Of a stretch of DNA of 64,000 nucleotides, positions 49,001 through 61,000 are shown piece by piece. How positions within the stretch are numbered: the first letter of the stretch is position 1; every line of letters starts with the position of its first letter. The notes under the pieces were generated by a model, which saw nothing but the letters and a program-made list of their open reading frames with translations, did not search any database and had not been told where the DNA came from. The position numbers and the translations under genes were made by a program. Location of the stretch: NCBI GenBank assembly GCA_964019165.1, contig OZ025274.1, positions 11,766,407 to 11,830,406 on the forward strand, read 5' to 3'. This stretch comes from Mastigias papua. Its lineage: Eukaryota > Cnidaria > Scyphozoa > Rhizostomeae > Mastigiidae.

Positions 49001-52000
49001 GCTTAAACGTAAATATGACGAAGTTACAGCACGTCATACAAGATATTTGCGACGTACGAAAGTGGCACAACAGTCTACAGCGCAGGCCAAAATAACAGTA
49101 TTGTGAATGGTTTACTACAACAGGCAAATAATTACAGAGTTTAGAAATATAATCCAGCAAAAAGCTGTCCAACATATGTAACTCAGTCAGCAAGACAAAA
49201 CAGCATCCACCTATCATTCTGGTTCATCGCTACATTTTTCCAACAGCTACAACAACTGGCTCATTAAACGATTTCAATGCTTTGAGTATAAAAGTAAATG
49301 ATGGAGATATTTACCAACCTTGAGCATATCAGGGTATTCAATGCATGGCAATCCATATACTTGACACTTTTTCTCCGTGCCAGTGCCAAAATCACAAAAA
49401 GCTGGAAAACCATGATCTCCCCTGTATCTTTCGTCGCTAGTCTTCCAGTAGCAAACATTGATTAGGACGGGCTGAAGGGAGATATATACATATACGTCTT
49501 AATCTCAAAATAAATGCTTACAACACGACATATAAACTGAAACGTATAACAATATTACATCTGAATATCTGAACATCTGAACATCTAAACATCTGAACAT
49601 CTGAACAACTGAACATCTGAACATCTTAATCAAACGGGAAGTCTGTGGCACTGCATACTCACAGCAACTATATAATGCCGTCTTCTATACAATTTTGTAG
49701 GTCACTCCAACGATTAATAACGTGACAGAGACATTCTGTAAAGTACAGTGTATGAAAAATAAAAATTGTGTAGGTAGAACTTCAATGCCACCACATACAG
49801 CAATGTTGCTAAAAATCAACTATAAATTTGGTTTTTGGTCTATGCTGTAATATATTGTACTTGTTGTAAGACTCATTTCATAATGGGCCTGCGCTGGAAC
49901 ATCCCAGTTACTCAAATTGGCTTTTATAAGGATCTCAAAAAGAAAATGTATACCTCACCACCATTCACAGTATCAACAAAAGCTGGAACCAACTACAAAA
50001 ATGCCATACAGTAAGCTAATAAGAGTTCTACATACTTGCAAGGGAAGTTGAAGACCCAGCTGATTTGTGAGAAATGATGTCCAAGCCCCTGAAAGAAAAA
50101 TATCTTGGCTAGATGTTAACAAAATGCTAAATGCAGAAATGGACCGCCAAACTCAGAAAACACCTATAAAGCAATCAACCGTGAGAATAGAATAGGCTGG
50201 AAAGTAAGCTGCATTTCGCCTACGCGTATCAGCGACCAAAAAGCAATTTGTAGGCCGCGACATGAAAACAAAAAGGAACTGGGTTGAAAGTAAGAACTCT
50301 GTAAAAGTAACATTATACGAGTTGTGACGAAAGGAATCAGCAAAGCAAAGTGAGCATGAAGGACAAATCATTATTGACAAAAGCTGCGAAGGCTCAATCA
50401 AGCTATTTGACATACAAAACTGTAACGCGCAAATGACCATATACAGTTGACACTTAATAATTCGACTGCCCTAATAATTCAAATATTCGCTACCTCCAAG
50501 AAAAACTGCCCGATAACTCAGGAAAAAATATCGATTTCTAATGACAGTTCAAGTTATCGAACCTCAACCGTAAATAGTAGCTGCGATAAATAAATATGAG
50601 ACCACCATACGACCAACAGGGTAAATACAACTACTCATGGCATTGAAACCATACGCTACATTGAAAGTAGACTTTGGGAAATAGTACCAAGTGAAGTAAA
50701 ACAATCTCGCAATTTGAAAATCTTTAAAGAATGAATATAAATCTGGACAAAAATAAAAACAACTGCAGGTTATGCAGAAACCATATTCCAAACATATGAT
50801 TTATCTTGATTTACTTTGATTAAATAAATTCTGATAAATTATTTTACTCTATATTGCAAATTAGTGTGCATATAGCTGGCCTAAATTAGTAATCGTCCTA
50901 TAATGGCTGCCAACAGCAAATAAAGAATTGTCATTTTATTATGATTATTAATAATCAACACTGTGACACTTAAGGGTGACAAGAAAGTATAGCTAAAAGC
51001 ATAAGCAAATTTTCAGCATGGATCATAAACGAAAAGCAAGCATCATTCACCTGATGTTATGGCTATCTTCTTGGCTTTCAGTTCTCTATTAATCGTCTTC
51101 ACAGTGATAACATTGCCAGGAACAATCCTGATAACTTTTTCATTATCGAATATCTTGCCACCATTTTGCACAAATAGATCCTATCACAATGAAACAAGAG
51201 TGCTTGATCAACACAAAGAATCGTTTAACAAACAGGACAACTCGTTATAATATAACATGAAAAGCAGCACGCGCTAACAGTTGCTCTGCCCGTTCCTTGC
51301 TAGTACCAACACAAAAACCTAATGCTGCATCTAAGTTTCTTAAAAGAGAAAAACAATTACAGGCTAATCCAACGTGCTAACAAATAAACGAAGAGATATC
51401 CCAGACATGCAGACAAGGGTGGTTACTGAAAAAATACTCAAAAGTGCGAAACAGAGTACAATTATACTTCTTCCTTGATATCAAACTAAGATATACCCAC
51501 TAAATGTCTTCTATACAACTATATGAAATATCATATATGCTCACTGACGTATAACAATGTTCAGGATGACATTATGGCGAACTAACATAGCTAAGAATGG
51601 AAGAATACTTTAAATCTACGGTGGTAAACATTGATAGGTATGGTCTAAAGGAAGATATACAGTTTTATGTCTTAATCTCAAAACAACTAATCATATCACG
51701 ACATATAAACCCAACGGTACAAAAATACTACATCTGAGCATCTGAACATCTGAACATTTGAGCATCCTAACCAAACGGGAAGTTTGTGGCACTGCATACT
51801 TAGAACAGATATATAACTATTTATATCAAATATACCTGATACACTTTGAGGCACTTGCTTGCCATGAGAACACCAGCTTCCTTCTCAAGTACTGCTCCAG
51901 CACCATCACCATACTTCAGCATTGGATATTTTTCTCTAAACTCTGTAGCCTCAACCAAGTGTGAGGGGATTCCAACCTTATCCAAATTTGACTTGACCTT

Positions 52001-55000
52001 CTTTGCAGCTTTTAATGGGAAGGCATCGATGCTAAGTAATCCGCATTGGCTATGCAAATGAAGACAAATTTCAGCAAACTTGAGCAATGTTTTGATACTT
52101 TTAGGTAACAAGATTAAAACAATTCTTAGGACCGTAGAAGAAACGTAAATGATGTAGTTTTCCAAGTCTTTTTGATTCTACTCAACTGGTAAACATTCTC
52201 CACAGACTAACATGTTAATGGACAAAAGCCCTGCAATTAACAACAAGTATAGGAACATATTTCAATCATAAGCGATAACGACAAAAATTGGATAATCCAA
52301 GAAATAAAGGAAAAGATGGAAAGAGTATTGACGTCACATAGCGCATTTATCTCTTCAGTATGGACATTCATTTTCTCTACAAACCAAGCGCCTCGATATG
52401 AAACTTTAAGAAATTGCGATCAGACAAATAGATAATATATACTTGAGATATTTTGAGGCTGCAAACAACAATAATATTTTCAACGTGTGATTGTTCTCTA
52501 ACGCTAATTTACGTGAGCTATTTAATGTCTATAATGCCATGGTGAAAATTTTTCACGAAAAGGTTTGCTAATATACTATGAAAACTTCTAAATCACAAAT
52601 GAATACCTGCAGGGTAACTTGTAAGGAAATTTGACTGAGGGGAAAAGCCCATATTACAGCCCTATTCCATTTGCAGCATAGTTAATGATTTGTTAATGAT
52701 TAGTTAATGACTGATTTGTGACCATTAAAATCTTCAGGGGAACTATTGAAATTTCTAAAACAGGCCGAAACATGTGGGCCAAAAGCTTTACAATTTGCTG
52801 TTTACCGGGGCCAGGAAGAGGGCCCAGTCTTGACAATGCTTAAAGGTGCATTCATGGGTACTAACGGTAAAGGCTCCGTATACGATTCCGCATGTTATGA
52901 AGTGCCTGTTGGAGAGAACACTTGCCCTGTGCCGTCGGCATAGCGAGGGAGGGTGGCCAGTTCCTTTCCTCGTCGCCTTTAACTTACCCAGTGTGGCCAC
53001 CAGGTACCCAGTTGCTGCTGGCTGGACAGTGAGCGAGTATCCCAAGTATAATCCGAGGGCTCGGCTAGAACTACTGCTGTTCCGCAAGGGTCCTAACTAC
53101 TCGACTACTCACCCATCTCATAAGTACTAAACCAGGCCTTTTCAAAGTGCACCTAGCCAAGTCGGTAAGCAAACTTGTGATATCGAAGAAACTAGGTCAG
53201 TTTAGCATACGCGAGTTAGGCAAATGACGTAGCTTATAACATACAGAAAACCAATGATAACTGAGATTCCCTAGGAAAATGCAGGGCCAGTCAAAGTTCA
53301 CGAGAGTCCCAGTAAATCAGAGTTCACCATAACTGGGACTTGTAGATGAATTATGGTTGTCATCTCACTTAAACGGATAGTCCTGGCAATTTTGACCACA
53401 CAAACGGCCACAATTCACTCCTAAGTTACATTGTCATTTTGATATGCCCAGTTATATTTTCATTCAATTGGCAAATCGATTCTGAAGAGAACTAGGGACA
53501 CATATCTCCTCAGTCCCATGTGTAGCGCTGCTGCTGGATTCCATGCTATAACTTGCACCTTTCGTCCTCTCTAATTTAACTGTCTTCACATTGTGTCATG
53601 AGAGACTACAAACCCTAAGTAACAGTTTGCCTGCTGATATTTTACATAATCTATAGGACACCCTACTTGAATCATGCTGCTATGATAATCCTTTAAGTTA
53701 CCTGTTAGTGTTAGCTAGTTTAGATTTGTACGATGTTCTGTTTGCGTTTTGTGCTGAAGTTGATTTTATTGATTCGACATTCGTACTTTTCTTGAAACAA
53801 TACTTGAGTCCCTAACACTGCGTATCGGCAGATATAACAGGGATAAATGGCGCAGTCGACAGGATCTTCTTGGCGTAATACTACGAAGTTTTAGCTTTCA
53901 CACGGATTAGTCAAGATTCCTTTCGCTATGGCTGAATTGAAGGATTTAGTTAGCGTACTTCAAGAACAGATATCGTTACAACAACAGCAAATGCAGTTGT
54001 TAATAAACGAAAGAAAAGTGGACAAAGAAAGATTCGACTTACTTATACAGAAAGTAGCGGTAAGTGGCTCAAACGTTTCTACTTTACCGTCTATTACTGC
54101 AAACGCAACTCCCAATTTCACGCCATTTGACTCAACTTCAGAATTATGGACGGACTACTGGGCAAGATTTTGTACCTTCGTAGGGGCGTATTCGATTCCC
54201 GAGGATAGAAAGGCACAGGTTTTTCTTACGAATCAATCGCCTTCAGTTTATAAGCTCCTTGCTAACCTTGCTAGTCAACAAACACCGCCAAAGGGCATTA
54301 ATGAACTTACACTTGAGGAAATTGTAACATTTATGAAGGATCAATTCGATCCAAGACGATTTGTAGTAAGGGAGCGTTTTAGATTTTGGAGTAGCATGGA
54401 AAGAAAACCAGGGGAATCAATACAAGAACTTGCCGCTAGAATTCGAGCAGACGCAGCTACTTGTGATTTCACTTCCATAAAAAATCCGCAGGATGAAGCT
54501 CTCCGTACACGTTTTATGTGCTCAGTAAATAATGAAGCCGTTCTTAAAGCCCTGTTTAAGGTAAAAGACGATGAACTCGACTTCAACAAGGCTATTGATA
54601 TTGCTATCCAAACCGAGGATGCTGCTAAAGTCGCTAGGGAGACAGTACATGGGTCTAAAACTCAATCTGTACAACAAGTGAAAAATAGGCCTATCATTCC
54701 GCCTACACAGCAGCGAGCTAAACCCCAGTCACAAGGTGTTCAACCTCGAAAAGTTGTTTGCTATCGCTGTGGAGGTAATAATCATCATGCTCAGAAGTGC
54801 AATTTTAAAGATACTACATGCAATTTCTGCCAAATAAAGGGACATTTGGAGAAAGTGTGCAGAAAGAAACAAGCAGCACAAAAGACAAGCCATTCTGTAA
54901 AAAAGATCAATTTGGTGCATTCGGTATTAGTACATGAAGAAATCGTACCGAAACTTGAAGTTTCACTTAATATTCAAGGTAATGAATGCCTTATGGAACT

Positions 55001-58000
55001 TGACACTGCCACAACTGGTAATTTTCTGTCACGTACGTACTGGGAACAGATAGGTTGCCCTCCACTTGATGAGCCTGCATGGAAATATGAATCAGCTAGT
55101 CAACATGAAGTACCTGTCATGGGCACTTTCATAGCAAAAGCCACAGTCCCAGGGACAAAGCATGAACACAATATTCGTTTTATTGTCTCTGATGTGCCTG
55201 ATTTAAATCTCTTAGGCCGTACTGCTACAAAAGAAATGGGAATTTCTGTAGATAAAGTACTCAACGCCACTCAACCCTGCAATGCAGTTTTCAGTCACCT
55301 TAAGGCTGATACACAATTAAGAGATAAATGCAGATTACTTTGCAACCAGTTTCCTGATCTATGGAAATCCGAACTTGGATGTTTGACAGACTTCGAACTT
55401 GATATCAAATTTAAAGAGAACTCTCAACCGATTTTTCGAAAAGCTCGACCAGTGCCAATTGCACTTGAAGAGGACTTAGAGCAAGCTTACCTAGATGGTA
55501 TTGCAAAAGGGGTCTGGGAACCTACAGATTTTAATGATTATGGCACTCCTGTCGTTCCAGTACGAAAAGCTTTACTTCCAGGACAAACCACAGCCAAGAT
55601 TCGAGTTTGCGGTGATTATTCTGTGACAGTCAATTCCCAGCTGGAAGACCACCGTCACCCTCTGCCTCTCCCGGAGGATTTACTGCGCAAGCTGGGAGGT
55701 GGATATGGGTTTACAAAAATTGATCTCGCAGATGCATACAATCAGATTAAACTGTCAGAGAGAAGTGCTCAACGGTTAGCTCTCAGTACTCATAAAGGTG
55801 TTTTACTACAAAAACGCTTGCCATTTGGGATCAAATCAGCTCCGGGCTACTTCCAGATGATAATTGATCAATTGACTAAGGATTTACCAGGCGTAGCAGC
55901 TTACCTGGACGATATTCTAGTTAGTGGAAAGGATGCAGAGGACCATCTGCGGAACCTCACGGCAATTTTACAACGTTTAAATGATAGAGGTTTACGATGC
56001 CGCTTAGAGAAATGTGAATTTGCAAAACCTTGGGTAGAATACTTAGGACACTTATTATCTATTGAGGGAATCGCCAAAGGTCCTAAAGTGGATGCTGTTC
56101 TAGAAATGCTACCACCAAGAGATGTGCCTACACTTAAAGCTTTTCTGGGTTCAGTGCAGTTTTACAGCAAGTTTTTACCCTCAAATTTGTCTACCATCTG
56201 TGAGCCTCTGTATCGCCTGACTAAGAAAGGACAGCCTTGGACATGGAACAACGAACAACAAAACGCTTTCGATCAGCTCAAAGAACTCTTGTCATCTGAA
56301 AATGTTCTTGTTCATTTCAACAGAGATTTACCAATAGGAATTGCCTGTGATGCTTCTAACGTAGGAATTGGTGCTGTGTTATTCCATCGCTACCCAGACG
56401 GCAGCGAGCGACCAATTGCCAATGTTTCAAAAACTCTTACGGACTCACAGCGGAATTACAGCCAAATACAGAAAGAGGCACTTGCGATTATTTTTGGTCT
56501 CAAGAAGTTCTATGAATACCTATATGGACGCTCCTTCATTTTGATCACTGACCATCGACCTCTACTTGCAATATTTGGTCAAGGGAAAGGTACTCCTGCA
56601 CTTGCTGCAAATCGATTAGCAAGATGGGCTTTACTGCTTAGTCAGTTCGACTACAAGATTGAGTACCGACGAACACTACAACATGGCAATGCAGATGCAC
56701 TTAGTAGATTTCCTACAGACACTGACGCTCAGTTTGACAGAGAAGAGAGTCAAGATGACACTGAGACAGTTTGCTCAATTACGCGTATCTGTAATCGTAT
56801 TACACCCGCAGATCACTCCTCTCTTTCGCGCGAATCAGCTAAAGACTCGTTGCTCTCTAATGTACTACGATTTACACGGGAAGGATGGCCACCCACGAAC
56901 TCAAATGAAGGAACAGAAATGCAACGCCTCAGACAGCTAAGTGATTCACTATCAATTTGTAATGGATGTCTCTTATTGGGATCACGCGTAGTCATTCCAA
57001 CAAGCATGCGTCGACAAGTTCTTGAATATCTTCATCTTGGACATTTCGGCATGCAGAGAATGAAGCAGCTTGCTAGGACAGCTGTTTATTGGCCCAATAT
57101 TGATGAGGACATTGAGAATATGTGTCGCAACTGTATACCCTGTGGTGAACATCAAAACAAGCCAGCAAAACCTGCTATCCACCCTTGGATGCTCCCAGAG
57201 AAGCCCTGGAGCCGTCTTCACCTTGATCATGCGATAAACTTCTTAGGAAACAACTGGCTTGTCGTAACAGATGCTTACTCAAAGTACCCTTGCATACATG
57301 CTACACAATTAACCAATGCAAAATCAACAATTGACCTACTAGAACAGGATTTTGCACACTTTGGATTCCCTCATACTCTAGTTACTGATAATGCAACTAC
57401 GTTTATGTCGGAAGAATTTCAATCTTGGTGCAAGGAGAATGGCATCATTCATTTAACAGGTGCACCTTACCATCCAGCAACAAATGGTGCGGCAGAAAGG
57501 CTAGTTCAAACTTTCAAGAAAGCATTGAAGAAATCTAGCCTTCCTCCAAAAAAGGCTTTACAAGAATTCCTGATGCAGTTCAGGAGAACACCAAACTCTT
57601 CAGGATATTCTCCAAGTGAACTACTTAACTCAAGGCAGATAAGGACAAAAATTGACACACTTTTGCCTTCTCCTGCCCACGTTGCACAAGGAAAACAAGC
57701 CCACATGGCTACTAAGTCTCAACAAACAGAGACCATAGCAAAGATCCAAAGACAGTTTAATGTTGGTGACACAGTTTACGCTTTGTATTTTGGACCTCGT
57801 AGAGATCGTGATCCAAGATGGGTTCCTGCTATTGTTACGAAACGCAAAGGAACTAGAACTTTCAATGTACGCGTTTGCCCTCGTGGACCTATTTGGAGAC
57901 GTCATATCGAGCAACTACAGCCGAGATATGTTTCAGAAGAAGATAACGAACCGGGAGAAGATCCACAATGTTTTCCTACTTCAAGAGTACCCAGCACGGA

Positions 58001-61000
58001 AAACACTACGTACACCATGCACGGTACAGATCCAGCACCAAATCCGAAGAATGAGATTGCCGCTCAAAAGCATGATTCGCATATCCTACGACGTTCTAAA
58101 AGAACTTTTAGACCTCCAGAACGTTTTGGTTTTCCCGCTTAGAAGTACTTCAAGCTCGGTGGGAAGGTGTCATGAGAGACTACAAACCCTAAGTAACAGT
58201 TTGCCTGCTGATATTTTACATAATCTATAGGACACCCTACTTGAATCATGCTGCTATGATAATCCTTTAAGTTACCTGTTAGTGTTAGCTAGTTTAGATT
58301 TGTACGATGTTCTGTTTGCGTTTTGTGCTGAAGTTGATTTTATTGATTCGACATTCGTACTTTTCTTGAAACAATACTTGAGTCCCTAACACTGCGTATC
58401 GGCAGATATAACACATTGGAATCCATATAAAAACTTCGATTTGACGAATGGCAATTGCTGCATCTGGTACGTCATCTGCATAACTCGACTATGATCATAG
58501 ACTATGATCTTACACTGGCCCGCTTGCCTATCTACCCTGCTACAACGACGAGGGCAACACCATCAACAACAACTACAATGAACTGCCTATTGCCACAATT
58601 GACATCAAAGCGACACTCTTATTACAAACATGATAATTTTCGCTGGTGCTCAATGATTTTAAATTTTGACAATATGAGATTCAAATGTTCTTCTAGTAGT
58701 CCTTATTTCAAGGCGCTTTTTGCAACTATTTGCAACCTATCCAGCCGTGCTTCTTTCGAAAATAAAGTAAAGAATGTTGTTGTTTATTTACAACCTCATA
58801 AGAAATTGTTATCCAAAAGAATGAGAGTAATTGAGTGCTGGTGAAAGTTCTCATCTAAGCAGAGCATGCTCTAGCAGTTTTCTTATTTTCTGGAAAATCG
58901 AGTCTCAGTGCTCTCATAAGTATGTTCGTATAAAAACTGAGTGCAGTGGTTGCATAGTTTCACCTTCAGGAGCATTTTACAACAAGTCTAACGTGGCAGT
59001 GAAACAAAAACTGTAGCTAAAATGAGTAGGCAGCTAAGAAGGGTTGCAAATTATGCCAAAAATACTCTACATGGACTAAAAAAGGAATCTAACAGAGTAA
59101 ACAGAGAGTTGGCTACAGGACATTACATTTGTCAAATTGGTTCTAATGAGTGAAAACTGAATTATGCAAATAAATTAAATTCATACTGTAATAATTTCAC
59201 TCCAGAAATTTGTTCCAAATTCTTCCACTGTTGAAAGCATTCAGGCATCATTTCAGTGTAGAGTTCCTGGCCATATGAATGTCGAATTACTCTGGTCTGA
59301 CCATGGGAGCTCCCGCGTGTGTGGGGCAATGGAAACTATAAAGTTAAGGTTTGATTAGCTAAAAAACTTAAATACCGTATTGAAAGAATATATGTACAAC
59401 TTCGATTTCTACGGAGGTGATGTCTCTTTGAGAAAGAATTGCTGTCACTTAACAAAGTAGTTTCCAAAAAATTCAGGCAGAAAAAGCTTTCCGGTAAAAT
59501 AATATTCAAAGAACAGCGTAAGCTCTGGCTTTCGCTTTAAAAATGTTTCTCTTACAAGTGTTAATCTTCCAAGCACACACGACCATTACACATATCGCGT
59601 TGATCGACGTCACTATGATAGTGAAATCTCGCAAGAATAGTTCTTCGGGCTTTGGGGGGTTGGAAAATCTTTTAATTTTTAGCTAGAAAGTTGTTCTTTC
59701 TAATCACTTTCCCTAACCAAAATACCAAGAGTTTGCAATTAATGGGAGGAAGTCTTGTGGTTCTACTTATACTCCAGATATTGCTAAACTTTGGGAACTT
59801 TAAATCTATAATAATAAGAGCAAACTTATACGACTGGGAAATACGGTACATTTGGGGAACCAGTAAAAGTCCCACCTATAATCCAAAGAATCCAATTAGA
59901 GTCTTAGACGTAGGTTTTACCTTAGATGTGAGGACTCCAATCTCAAGAGAAGCATGCAGAGTACTCTATTCACAAAAACTGTACACGATAGATCATGGTT
60001 GCCACAGAAATGAAAGCAAAATTCTCTGACTTTTCCCAAACTTTTCCCTGACTTTTCTATAACCAAAGGGGACGTGTCAGCCACCACAGGCTGGGAGGAC
60101 TTTAGCAGGGTACACACATTAAGAGCCATGACCTTTGTGGCCACACCTATTTTACTGCAAGGACGTTGACTATCCTACGATTTCAAGGAAATGGTGAGCA
60201 ATAAAAGACACGGCAAGAGTGTGATAATGACAAACTCTAAACCAAAAACAATTCCCTGACTTTTCCCTGACTTATATGCTTTTTTAACATTTTCCCGTGA
60301 CTGTTTCAGGTTTTCACTGACTTTCTAAAAAAGTGGACATTTTCCAAGTTTTTCAGGTTTTCCAGGTTCTGTGGCAATCCTGTAGATGGTAGATGGCACT
60401 GTTTGGACTGTCACGGACATATTCAAAATGTTAATATCAATTACATATGTTATATGAAAAATATGGGTAGCCAGGGGCACTCGATCCAGTCTTAACCTAG
60501 GAGAGAGGGTGCTTATTAGCAAAGGGTGTTCATTTGAGAGAGGTGTTCATATGCAAAGGGCACCCATTAAAAAGAATAATAAACCCATTGTACAACAAAG
60601 AGGAGATCAAATGAATCAAGCTAAGGCAAGTATAAATTTTCTGAGCCTAGTGAAGGTCTATAATCAGTATAAATTAGTTAAGTGCATGTACATGCTTATG
60701 TAAGTGGCTAGAATTCAAGAGGGAAAAGTGAGATAGAATAAGCATGTACTCTTGAGTACCAAATAAATGGAGGTGGGTGGGAATAATCTTTCAATGATAA
60801 AAAAAAAAGAAAAAAGGCATGTGCACATTAAATTGATTGGATTCCAGTTTTTGAAATGTAGTGCTATAGTGGGAGCATACAGGCCATACAACTTATTGCA
60901 ATATCTTTGATTGTTAAGTGTTATCCCTAGAGGCCTCATACTTGATATGTGGAAATGAATGAGACAATAATGGCAGCAAGTAGAGATCCTAATAATTATG

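Larger units (their letters stand above)
53589..58418 (+). mobile_element. Complete Ty3/gypsy (Mag-like) LTR retrotransposon
   Basis: Identical-looking 246-bp LTRs (53594-53839, 58168-58413), a 5-bp target duplication CATTG (53589-53593, 58414-58418), a tRNA-Ser-type primer site, one uninterrupted gag-pol ORF and a purine-rich tract before the 3' LTR. No envelope ORF. It lies in intron 2 of the oxidase gene, opposite in strand. Intact structure and matching LTRs point to a recent insertion. The Mag assignment rests on the single ORF, two zinc knuckles and the Ser primer (family knowledge). Confidence 0.96.

Noticed and set aside
54341..57914. Minus-strand ORFs inside the gypsy ORF
   Set aside because: Antisense shadows of an intact polyprotein gene.
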